Positions 1 through 8,922 of a stretch of DNA of 64,000 nucleotides are shown here, one piece after another (within the stretch, counting starts at the first letter, position 1; the number at the start of each line of letters is the position of its first letter). The position numbers and the translations under genes were made by a program. The notes beneath the pieces are model-generated. The model was not told where the DNA came from and did no database searches. It worked only from the letters and a program-made list of their open reading frames with translations. Origin of the DNA: Aphelocoma coerulescens (Eukaryota > Chordata > Aves > Passeriformes > Corvidae); contig NW_027183981.1 in the NCBI RefSeq assembly GCF_041296385.1, positions 248,001 to 312,000 of the forward strand, given 5' to 3'.

Positions 1-560
1 AGTGCCATGGCCACTTGTGTGGCCACTGGTGTCTCTGTGCCAGGCACAGCCGTGGTGTGTAACACCGGCTCTGGGTCCTTTGGCTGTGCAGGTGGCAGTC
101 ACGGCCTGGAGCAGGGCTGCTCCCGGGGGACAGCCTGGGGCAGGAGGCTGCTGGAGATTCATTCCCCACACTCCTTGTCATGAGGTGCTCAGAGTGATTG
201 GAAAGGCTGTTGGCAGCAGGCAGTTCTCTGGGTTCAAGCTGTGGAGCTGTCAGCGGGAATGCAAAGGCCAAGCTGGTGAGCCTTTTGTCCTGGTGCCTTT
301 AGTGTGTGAGCAGTCCCTGGTGCCGTTGTCTTTGGATCCTGAGTGTGGGAGAGGCAAGGCTTAGGATGGTGCGTAGAGCTGAGAAGGAAAGTGCCGAGAG
401 CAGCGTGTGTGCTGCTGCTTTGAGGGGTGCAGTTGAAGTTGTAGGCAGCAAGAGCTTTCTCAGCTGGCCCTTTTGTGAGCTCTGCTTTTGCCAGATGACT
501 TCCATCTTACCCTCTTACCATCTTAGCCTCTCATTTTTGCATATCCCAAACCCCCTTCCA
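1..560. other. Unit offsets 1-560: no recognised gene
   Basis: I find no known domain here. Open frames on both strands are short, overlap and mostly lack ATG. There are splice-like motifs on the plus strand (GTGAGC at 276-281; a pyrimidine stretch then CAG near 495), but no protein supports them. A small inverted repeat, TGGCCAC-ttgt-GTGGCCA, lies near the start; in units 16 and 17 its right arm is broken. Confidence 0.4.
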
Positions 561-564
561 AACA

Positions 565-699
565 TCCAGCAGCTGCTTGTAAAGAAGAAGTCCTAGAACA
601 AAAAGCCAGTGCTGCCTTTCATAGCCCCTTTGCTGTCTATGAAGTAGAGGAAAGAAGCTAGTGAGACGCACTTTCTTTCTCAACTCCATAGAGCGCATC
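565..699 (-). repeat. Internal paralogous segment Q (diverged copy)
   Basis: Aligns with segment P (1035-1178) in the same unit. Shared plus-strand seeds in the same order: TCCAGCAGCTGCT, CTAGAA, AAAGCCAGT, GCTGC, GCACT, TTCTCAA, GCATC. The offset drifts only from 470 to about 479 bp. On the minus strand Q reads D-A-L-Y-G-V-E-K where P reads D-A-T-V-Y-S-F-E-K, and both contain a leucine-rich QLL stretch, so the ancestor may have been coding on that strand. Q now has stops and a frame shift relative to P. Repeats in every unit at the same offset. Confidence 0.5.
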
Positions 700-1034
700 C
701 TTCTCTCAAGGTGGCAGAGTCCTTGGCGGAAGTGAAGCATCTGCAGCTGCAGTTCAGACTGAGAGATGTGCCAGGACAGGAAACATTTGCTGACCTTCCC
801 TGTTCCCTGTGCAACATGATTCTCGCATCCCAGTCACTTTCACATACCTTCGGTATCCCTGAGTCCAAGCAGCTAAAGCTCACAGAGACAGAAGTGTCAG
901 GAAGGAAAACGTTCCAAAAGCACCCCCTTCTCTTATCAGCATATAAATTGTGCACAACAGGCTGCGGCACCGAACCTTCCTTCTCAGATAGACATGCCAT
1001 CACACTTTTCACTCTTGCAGCTCGGTTGAAAAGC
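699..1034. other. Unit offsets 699-1034: no recognised gene
   Basis: The least GC-rich part of the unit. It contains a 12 bp perfect palindrome CTGCAGCTGCAG (741-752) and the TATAAA motif. Frames on both strands are open for 100 codons or more (plus 711-1070, minus 1060-680) but they occupy the same DNA and neither resembles a family I know. Confidence 0.4.
942..947 (+). promoter_or_regulatory. TATAAA motif
   Basis: TATAAA within gcatataaattg, the only clear TATA-like hexamer in the unit. No convincing initiator lies 25-32 bp downstream, so chance is likely. Confidence 0.12.
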
Positions 1035-1178
1035 TCCAGCAGCTGCTCCCGCAATAGCAAAAGGTTCTAGAAGTGAAAGCCAGTTTGGGGCTGCACCTTC
1101 TCCTTGCCGCATGTAAGCCACACCAAACTCCCTGATGCACTCTGTCCTCCCCTTCTCAAAGGAGTAGACGGTGGCATC
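1035..1178 (-). repeat. Internal paralogous segment P (better preserved copy)
   Basis: Partner of segment Q (565-699). On the minus strand one frame stays open from offset 1298 down to 987 and includes a passage around D-A-T-V-Y-S-F-E-K-G-R with Cys on both sides. I do not recognise the family. No ATG begins this frame near its 5' end. It overlaps the left end of the 184 bp stretch duplicated in unit 11. Confidence 0.5.
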
Positions 1179-1251
1179 AGGACACACCTGTGTCCCAGCA
1201 GCTGGGTGCCCAGCCGGGAGCAGGAGCAGGGCTGGGGCTGCTCCCAAAGTT

Positions 1252-1264
1252 GCCCCGCCCCAAT
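1252..1264. promoter_or_regulatory. GC-box with abutting CCAAT box (promoter-like cluster)
   Basis: GCCCCGCCCC at 1252-1261 is a perfect Sp1-type GC-box. CCAAT overlaps its end at 1260-1264. It recurs at the same offset in every unit (for example 3520-3532). It could drive minus-strand transcription towards lower coordinates, or be chance in GC-rich sequence. Confidence 0.3.
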
Positions 1265-1304
1265 GCCAGAGCCGGACATATGCTGAGGGGGGGCTGGATC
1301 AGGC

Positions 1305-1310
1305 TTTATT
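1305..1310 (-). promoter_or_regulatory. Canonical AATAAA polyadenylation hexamer, minus strand
   Basis: Plus-strand TTTATT at 1305-1310 gives AATAAA on the minus strand. It lies about 41 to 58 bp before the GC-box/CCAAT cluster in minus-strand order, so the end signal of one putative minus transcript would immediately precede the start signal of the next. No strong downstream GU-rich element is obvious. Confidence 0.3.
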
Positions 1311-1504
1311 GTCCAGCTGCATGCCAGGAGTGAGCACAAAATCTACCTGCATTCTCTGCAGCATGCCATCCTGGAGCAGAGCCATTGCCAAAGGAAGCCG
1401 TGAGCCCGTGCCAAGCCAGTGCCGGAGTGGGATCCTAGCAGCACCTGTGGAAGCCGGGAGAGAGGAGCCCACCTGGAGCAGGTTCGTGCAGGATTAATCA
1501 TCCC

Positions 1505-1649
1505 GTGGCTTCCCACCAGGGTCCTGTTGCTTCCAAAAGGCCCCACAGTGTCACTGTGGCCCCTCGGTTCCACCAGGTTCCATAGCGTCACTGTGGTGCC
1601 CAGGGTTCCGTCAGCTTCGCCAGCATCCCCACGGTCTGCAGAGCTCCCC
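1505..1649. repeat. Decayed minisatellite copies, left flank
   Basis: Contains ggttccaccaggttccatag, actgtggtg, cagcatccccacggtct and cagagctccc, which match parts of the 75 bp copies in order but with many substitutions and gaps. It looks like older copies no longer homogenised. Confidence 0.6.
1543..1559. repeat. Palindrome CCACAGTG-T-CACTGTGG
   Basis: Perfect 8 bp arms around one base, in the decayed left flank of the minisatellite. A weaker version, CTGTG-gtgt-CACAG, occurs in the 75 bp copies, so the dyad is probably an ancestral part of the minisatellite. Confidence 0.7.
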
Positions 1650-2025
1650 GAGCTTCTGTGGTGTCACAGTGGAGGCAGGGTTGCATCAGGTTCCATAGCA
1701 TCAGCACGGTCTCCAGGGCTCCCAGAGGTTCTGTGGTGTCACAGTGGAGGCAGGGTTGCATCAGGTTCCATAGCATCACCACAGTCTCCAGGGCTCCCTG
1801 AGCTTCTGTGGTGTCACAGTGGAGGCAGGGTTGCATCAGGTTCCATAGCATCAGCACGGTCTCCAGGGCTCCCAGAGGTTCTGTGGTGTCACAGAGGAGG
1901 CAGGGTTGCATCAGGTTCCATAGCATCAGCACGGTCTCCAGGGCTCCAAGAGCTTCTGTGGTGTCACAGAGGAGGCAGGGTTGCATCAGGTTCAATAGCA
2001 TCAGCACGGTCTCCAGGGCTCCCCT
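1650..2025. repeat. 75 bp minisatellite, unit 1: five copies A-B-A-D1-E
   Basis: Copy classes: A starts gagcttc, has cagtgg and cagcacgg, ends ccca. B starts gaggttc, has cagtgg and caccacag, ends ccct. D starts gaggttc, has cagagg, ends ccaa; D1 has cagcacgg and D2 caccacgg. E has cagagg and ttcaat and ends cccct (76 bp). Because 75 is a multiple of three and stops are absent, 25-residue repeats are open in several frames on both strands; this is not evidence of coding. Confidence 0.95.
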
Positions 2026-2215
2026 GAGCTTCTGTGGTGGTGTCACAGAGGAGCCAGGCTTCCTTGTAGTTCCCCAGCATCACAAAGGCTCTCCTGGGAG
2101 CCACGGGTCACAAAGCACCGTGGGCTCTGTGCAGCCCCGCTGTGTCACAATGGCCGCTGGCTTCCACGAGCCCCCGCAGTGTCCCAGTGGGCCCCGTGGC
2201 TTTAGGAGTGGGTGG
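2026..2215. repeat. Decayed minisatellite copies, right flank
   Basis: Begins with a recognisable partial copy (gagcttctgtggtg, gtcacagaggag) and continues with tgtcacaatgg, cagtgtcccagtggg and similar fragments. Similarity to the 75 bp copy fades towards 2215. Confidence 0.5.
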
Positions 2216-2268
2216 CTGGGAGTTGGTGCCAGCGGCTGGGGGAGCAGCAGCAGGGACTGTGTGTGGAC

Positions 2269-4461
2269 AGTGCCATGGCCACTTGTGTGGCCACTGGTGT
2301 CTCTGTGCCAGGCACAGCCGTGGTGTGTAACACCGGCTCTGGGTCCTTTGGCTGTGCAGGTGGCAGTCACGGCCTGGAGCAGGGCTGCTCCCGGGGGACA
2401 GCCTGGGGCAGGAGGCTGCTGGAGATTCATTCCCCACACTCCTTGTCATGAGGTGCTCAGAGTGATTGGAAAGGCTGTTGGCAGCAGGCAGTTCTCTGGG
2501 TTCAAGCTGTGGAGCTGTCAGCGGGAATGCAAAGGCCAAGCTGGTGAGCCTTTTGTCCTGGTGCCTTTAGTGTGTGAGCAGTCCCTGGTGCCGTTGTCTT
2601 TGGATCCTGAGTGTGGGAGAGGCAAGGCTTAGGATGGTGCGTAGAGCTGAGAAGGAAAGTGCCGAGAGCAGCGTGTGTGCTGCTGCTTTGAGGGGTGCAG
2701 TTGAAGTTGTAGGCAGCAAGAGCTTTCTCAGCTGGCCCTTTTGTGAGCTCTGCTTTTGCCAGATGACTTCCATCTTACCCTCTTACCATCTTAGCCTCTC
2801 ATTTTTGCATATCCCAAACCCCCTTCCAAACATCCAGCAGCTGCTTGTAAAGAAGAAGTCCTAGAACAAAAAGCCAGTGCTGCCTTTCATAGCCCCTTTG
2901 CTGTCTATGAAGTAGAGGAAAGAAGCTAGTGAGACGCACTTTCTTTCTCAACTCCATAGAGCGCATCCTTCTCTCAAGGTGGCAGAGTCCTTGGCGGAAG
3001 TGAAGCATCTGCAGCTGCAGTTCAGACTGAGAGATGTGCCAGGACAGGAAACATTTGCTGACCTTCCCTGTTCCCTGTGCAACATGATTCTCGCATCCCA
3101 GTCACTTTCACATACCTTCGGTATCCCTGAGTCCAAGCAGCTAAAGCTCACAGAGACAGAAGTGTCAGGAAGGAAAACGTTCCAAAAGCACCCCCTTCTC
3201 TTATCAGCATATAAATTGTGCACAACAGGCTGCGGCACCGAACCTTCCTTCTCAGATAGACATGCCATCACACTTTTCACTCTTGCAGCTCGGTTGAAAA
3301 GCTCCAGCAGCTGCTCCCGCAATAGCAAAAGGTTCTAGAAGTGAAAGCCAGTTTGGGGCTGCACCTTCTCCTTGCCGCATGTAAGCCACACCAAACTCCC
3401 TGATGCACTCTGTCCTCCCCTTCTCAAAGGAGTAGACGGTGGCATCAGGACACACCTGTGTCCCAGCAGCTGGGTGCCCAGCCGGGAGCAGGAGCAGGGC
3501 TGGGGCTGCTCCCAAAGTTGCCCCGCCCCAATGCCAGAGCCGGACATATGCTGAGGGGGGGCTGGATCAGGCTTTATTGTCCAGCTGCATGCCAGGAGTG
3601 AGCACAAAATCTACCTGCATTCTCTGCAGCATGCCATCCTGGAGCAGAGCCATTGCCAAAGGAAGCCGTGAGCCCGTGCCAAGCCAGTGCCGGAGTGGGA
3701 TCCTAGCAGCACCTGTGGAAGCCGGGAGAGAGGAGCCCACCTGGAGCAGGTTCGTGCAGGATTAATCATCCCGTGGCTTCCCACCAGGGTCCTGTTGCTT
3801 CCAAAAGGCCCCACAGTGTCACTGTGGCCCCTCGGTTCCACCAGGTTCCATAGCGTCACTGTGGTGCCCAGGGTTCCGTCAGCTTCGCCAGCATCCCCAC
3901 TGTCTGCAGAGCTCCCCGAGCTTCTGTGGTGTCACAGTGGAGGCAGGGTTGCATCAGGTTCCATAGCATCAGCACGGTCTCCAGGGCTCCCAGAGGTTCT
4001 GTGGTGTCACAGTGGAGGCAGGGTTGCATCAGGTTCCATAGCATCACCACAGTCTCCAGGGCTCCCTGAGCTTCTGTGGTGTCACAGTGGAGGCAGGGTT
4101 GCATCAGGTTCCATAGCATCAGCACGGTCTCCAGGGCTCCAAGAGCTTCTGTGGTGTCACAGAGGAGGCAGGGTTGCATCAGGTTCAATAGCATCAGCAC
4201 GGTCTCCAGGGCTCCCCTGAGCTTCTGTGGTGGTGTCACAGAGGAGCCAGGCTTCCTTGTAGTTCCCCAGCATCACAAAGGCTCTCCTGGGAGCCACGGG
4301 TCACAAAGCACCGTGGGCTCTGTGCAGCCCCGCTGTGTCACAATGGCCGCTGGCTTCCACGAGCCCCCGCAGTGTCCCAGTGGGCCCCGTGGCTTTAGGA
4401 GTGGGTGGCTGGGAGTTGGTGCCAGCGGCTGGGGGAGCAGCAGCAGGGACTGTGTGTGGAC
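2269..4461. repeat. Satellite unit 2 (2193 bp)
   Basis: One minisatellite copy shorter than the reference. Bases C512, C914, G1170. Private change G to T at 3901, just left of the minisatellite. Confidence 0.95.
3918..4218. repeat. Minisatellite, unit 2: four copies A-B-(A/D)-E
   Basis: The third copy starts like A (gagcttc, cagtgg) and ends like D (ccaa), as expected from deletion between copies 3 and 4. Confidence 0.95.
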
Positions 4462-6729
4462 AGTGCCATGGCCACTTGTGTGGCCACTGGTGTCTCTGTG
4501 CCAGGCACAGCCGTGGTGTGTAACACCGGCTCTGGGTCCTTTGGCTGTGCAGGTGGCAGTCACGGCCTGGAGCAGGGCTGCTCCCGGGGGACAGCCTGGG
4601 GCAGGAGGCTGCTGGAGATTCATTCCCCACACTCCTTGTCATGAGGTGCTCAGAGTGATTGGAAAGGCTGTTGGCAGCAGGCAGTTCTCTGGGTTCAAGC
4701 TGTGGAGCTGTCAGCGGGAATGCAAAGGCCAAGCTGGTGAGCCTTTTGTCCTGGTGCCTTTAGTGTGTGAGCAGTCCCTGGTGCCGTTGTCTTTGGATCC
4801 TGAGTGTGGGAGAGGCAAGGCTTAGGATGGTGCGTAGAGCTGAGAAGGAAAGTGCCGAGAGCAGCGTGTGTGCTGCTGCTTTGAGGGGTGCAGTTGAAGT
4901 TGTAGGCAGCAAGAGCTTTCTCAGCTGGCCCTTTTGTGAGCTCTGCTTTTGCCAGATGACTTCCATCTTACCCTCTTACCATCTTAGCCTCTCATTTTTG
5001 CATATCCCAAACCCCCTTCCAAACATCCAGCAGCTGCTTGTAAAGAAGAAGTCCTAGAACAAAAAGCCAGTGCTGCCTTTCATAGCCCCTTTGCTGTCTA
5101 TGAAGTAGAGGAAAGAAGCTAGTGAGACGCACTTTCTTTCTCAACTCCATAGAGCGCATCCTTCTCTCAAGGTGGCAGAGTCCTTGGCGGAAGTGAAGCA
5201 TCTGCAGCTGCAGTTCAGACTGAGAGATGTGCCAGGACAGGAAACATTTGCTGACCTTCCCTGTTCCCTGTGCAACATGATTCTCGCATCCCAGTCACTT
5301 TCACATACCTTCGGTATCCCTGAGTCCAAGCAGCTAAAGCTCACAGAGACAGAAGTGTCAGGAAGGAAAACGTTGCAAAAGCACCCCCTTCTCTTATCAG
5401 CATATAAATTGTGCACAACAGGCTGCGGCACCGAACCTTCCTTCTCAGATAGACATGCCATCACACTTTTCACTCTTGCAGCTCGGTTGAAAAGCTCCAG
5501 CAGCTGCTCCCGCAATAGCAAAAGGTTCTAGAAGTGAAAGCCAGTTTGGGGCTGCACCTTCTCCTTGCCGCATGTAAGCCACACCAAACTCCCTGATGCA
5601 CTCTGTCCTCCCCTTCTCAAAGGAGTAGACAGTGGCATCAGGACACACCTGTGTCCCAGCAGCTGGGTGCCCAGCCGGGAGCAGGAGCAGGGCTGGGGCT
5701 GCTCCCAAAGTTGCCCCGCCCCAATGCCAGAGCCGGACATATGCTGAGGGGGGGCTGGATCAGGCTTTATTGTCCAGCTGCATGCCAGGAGTGAGCACAA
5801 AATCTACCTGCATTCTCTGCAGCATGCCATCCTGGAGCAGAGCCATTGCCAAAGGAAGCCGTGAGCCCGTGCCAAGCCAGTGCCGGAGTGGGATCCTAGC
5901 AGCACCTGTGGAAGCCGGGAGAGAGGAGCCCACCTGGAGCAGGTTCGTGCAGGATTAATCATCCCGTGGCTTCCCACCAGGGTCCTGTTGCTTCCAAAAG
6001 GCCCCACAGTGTCACTGTGGCCCCTCGGTTCCACCAGGTTCCATAGCGTCACTGTGGTGCCCAGGGTTCCGTCAGCTTCGCCAGCATCCCCACGGTCTGC
6101 AGAGCTCCCCGAGCTTCTGTGGTGTCACAGTGGAGGCAGGGTTGCATCAGGTTCCATAGCATCAGCACGGTCTCCAGGGCTCCCAGAGGTTCTGTGGTGT
6201 CACAGTGGAGGCAGGGTTGCATCAGGTTCCATAGCATCACCACAGTCTCCAGGGCTCCCTGAGCTTCTGTGGTGTCACAGTGGAGGCAGGGTTGCATCAG
6301 GTTCCATAGCATCAGCACGGTCTCCAGGGCTCCCAGAGGTTCTGTGGTGTCACAGAGGAGGCAGGGTTGCATCAGGTTCCATAGCATCACCACGGTCTCC
6401 AGGGCTCCAAGAGCTTCTGTGGTGTCACAGAGGAGGCAGGGTTGCATCAGGTTCAATAGCATCAGCACGGTCTCCAGGGCTCCCCTGAGCTTCTGTGGTG
6501 GTGTCACAGAGGAGCCAGGCTTCCTTGTAGTTCCCCAGCATCACAAAGGCTCTCCTGGGAGCCACGGGTCACAAAGCACCGTGGGCTCTGTGCAGCCCCG
6601 CTGTGTCACAATGGCCGCTGGCTTCCACGAGCCCCCGCAGTGTCCCAGTGGGCCCCGTGGCTTTAGGAGTGGGTGGCTGGGAGTTGGTGCCAGCGGCTGG
6701 GGGAGCAGCAGCAGGGACTGTGTGTGGAC
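4462..6729. repeat. Satellite unit 3 (2268 bp)
   Basis: Carries G at offset 914 (5375) and A at offset 1170 (5631); C512. This is the only unit in the window combining 914G with 1170A. Confidence 0.95.
6111..6486. repeat. Minisatellite, unit 3: A-B-A-D2-E
   Basis: Commonest five-copy allele, found in ten units. Confidence 0.95.
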
Positions 6730-8922
6730 AGTGCCATGGCCACTTGTGTGGCCACTGGTGTCTCTGTGCCAGGCACAGCCGTGGTGTGTAACACCGGCTC
6801 TGGGTCCTTTGGCTGTGCAGGTGGCAGTCACGGCCTGGAGCAGGGCTGCTCCCGGGGGACAGCCTGGGGCAGGAGGCTGCTGGAGATTCATTCCCCACAC
6901 TCCTTGTCATGAGGTGCTCAGAGTGATTGGAAAGGCTGTTGGCAGCAGGCAGTTCTCTGGGTTCAAGCTGTGGAGCTGTCAGCGGGAATGCAAAGGCCAA
7001 GCTGGTGAGCCTTTTGTCCTGGTGCCTTTAGTGTGTGAGCAGTCCCTGGTGCCGTTGTCTTTGGATCCTGAGTGTGGGAGAGGCAAGGCTTAGGATGGTG
7101 CGTAGAGCTGAGAAGGAAAGTGCCGAGAGCAGCGTGTGTGCTGCTGCTTTGAGGGGTGCAGTTGAAGTTGTAGGCAGCAAGAGCTTTCTCAGCTGGCCCT
7201 TTTGTGAGCTCTGCTTTTGCCAGATGACTTCCATCTTACCCTCTTACCATCTTAGCCTCTCATTTTTGCATATCCCAAACCCCCTTCCAAACATCCAGCA
7301 GCTGCTTGTAAAGAAGAAGTCCTAGAACAAAAAGCCAGTGCTGCCTTTCATAGCCCCTTTGCTGTCTATGAAGTAGAGGAAAGAAGCTAGTGAGACGCAC
7401 TTTCTTTCTCAACTCCATAGAGCGCATCCTTCTCTCAAGGTGGCAGAGTCCTTGGCGGAAGTGAAGCATCTGCAGCTGCAGTTCAGACTGAGAGATGTGC
7501 CAGGACAGGAAACATTTGCTGACCTTCCCTGTTCCCTGTGCAACATGATTCTCGCATCCCAGTCACTTTCACATACCTTCGGTATCCCTGAGTCCAAGCA
7601 GCTAAAGCTCACAGAGACAGAAGTGTCAGGAAGGAAAACGTTCCAAAAGCACCCCCTTCTCTTATCAGCATATAAATTGTGCACAACAGGCTGCGGCACC
7701 GAACCTTCCTTCTCAGATAGACATGCCATCACACTTTTCACTCTTGCAGCTCGGTTGAAAAGCTCCAGCAGCTGCTCCCGCAATAGCAAAAGGTTCTAGA
7801 AGTGAAAGCCAGTTTGGGGCTGCACCTTCTCCTTGCCGCATGTAAGCCACACCAAACTCCCTGATGCACTCTGTCCTCCCCTTCTCAAAGGAGTAGACGG
7901 TGGCATCAGGACACACCTGTGTCCCAGCAGCTGGGTGCCCAGCCGGGAGCAGGAGCAGGGCTGGGGCTGCTCCCAAAGTTGCCCCGCCCCAATGCCAGAG
8001 CCGGACATATGCTGAGGGGGGGCTGGATCAGGCTTTATTGTCCAGCTGCATGCCAGGAGTGAGCACAAAATCTACCTGCATTCTCTGCAGCATGCCATCC
8101 TGGAGCAGAGCCATTGCCAAAGGAAGCCGTGAGCCCGTGCCAAGCCAGTGCCGGAGTGGGATCCTAGCAGCACCTGTGGAAGCCGGGAGAGAGGAGCCCA
8201 CCTGGAGCAGGTTCGTGCAGGATTAATCATCCCGTGGCTTCCCACCAGGGTCCTGTTGCTTCCAAAAGGCCCCACAGTGTCACTGTGGCCCCTCGGTTCC
8301 ACCAGGTTCCATAGCGTCACTGTGGTGCCCAGGGTTCCGTCAGCTTCGCCAGCATCCCCACGGTCTCCAGGGCTCCCAGAGGTTCTGTGGTGTCACAGTG
8401 GAGGCAGGGTTGCATCAGGTTCCATAGCATCACCACAGTCTCCAGGGCTCCCTGAGCTTCTGTGGTGTCACAGTGGAGGCAGGGTTGCATCAGGTTCCAT
8501 AGCATCAGCACGGTCTCCAGGGCTCCCAGAGGTTCTGTGGTGTCACAGAGGAGGCAGGGTTGCATCAGGTTCCATAGCATCACCACGGTCTCCAGGGCTC
8601 CAAGAGCTTCTGTGGTGTCACAGAGGAGGCAGGGTTGCATCAGGTTCAATAGCATCAGCACGGTCTCCAGGGCTCCCCTGAGCTTCTGTGGTGGTGTCAC
8701 AGAGGAGCCAGGCTTCCTTGTAGTTCCCCAGGATCACAAAGGCTCTCCTGGGAGCCACGGGTCACAAAGCACCGTGGGCTCTGTGCAGCCCCGCTGTGTC
8801 ACAATGGCCGCTGGCTTCCACGAGCCCCCGCAGTGTCCCAGTGGGCCCCGTGGCTTTAGGAGTGGGTGGCTGGGAGTTGGTGCCAGCGGCTGGGGGAGCA
8901 GCAGCAGGGACTGTGTGTGGAC
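6730..8922. repeat. Satellite unit 4 (2193 bp)
   Basis: One minisatellite copy shorter. Shares a C to G change (8732, just right of the minisatellite) with units 9 and 12. Confidence 0.95.
8379..8679. repeat. Minisatellite, unit 4: four copies B-A-D2-E
   Basis: The first A copy is gone. The left flank joins directly through cacggtctccag instead of cacggtctgcag, so the deletion used the decayed flank copy as partner. Confidence 0.95.

Larger units (their letters stand above)
1..2268. repeat. Satellite unit 1 (2268 bp), reference unit
   Basis: Used as the coordinate reference; offsets quoted elsewhere are positions in this unit. Diagnostic bases: T72, C512, C914, G1170. Its minisatellite has five copies, the fourth with the cagcacgg core. 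Confidence 0.95.

Noticed and set aside
190..281. Plus-strand exon-like stretch ending at a GTGAGC donor
   Set aside because: The donor motif is plausible but no partner exon or protein match is recognisable, and unit 19 has lost the G of the donor (40759).
1287..1293. G7 run as a G-quadruplex
   Set aside because: A single G run without three further nearby runs of three or more on a suitable spacing; unit 25 interrupts it without other change.
1650..2025. CRISPR array
   Set aside because: The copies are contiguous 75 bp minisatellite repeats without unique spacers, in a sequence with no prokaryotic features.
1588..2046. Minus-strand 25-residue repeat frame as a repeat protein gene
   Set aside because: The 75 bp period keeps several frames open on both strands equally. 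No preference for this frame is visible, and the flanks give no start with context or known protein.
1808..2632. Plus-strand open frame of about 274 codons recurring in most units
   Set aside because: It starts at GTG, runs through the minisatellite and flank, and overlaps long open frames on the other strand. Its length follows from GC content and a 75 bp repeat lacking stops. No domain is recognisable, and near-identical units carry no information on selection.
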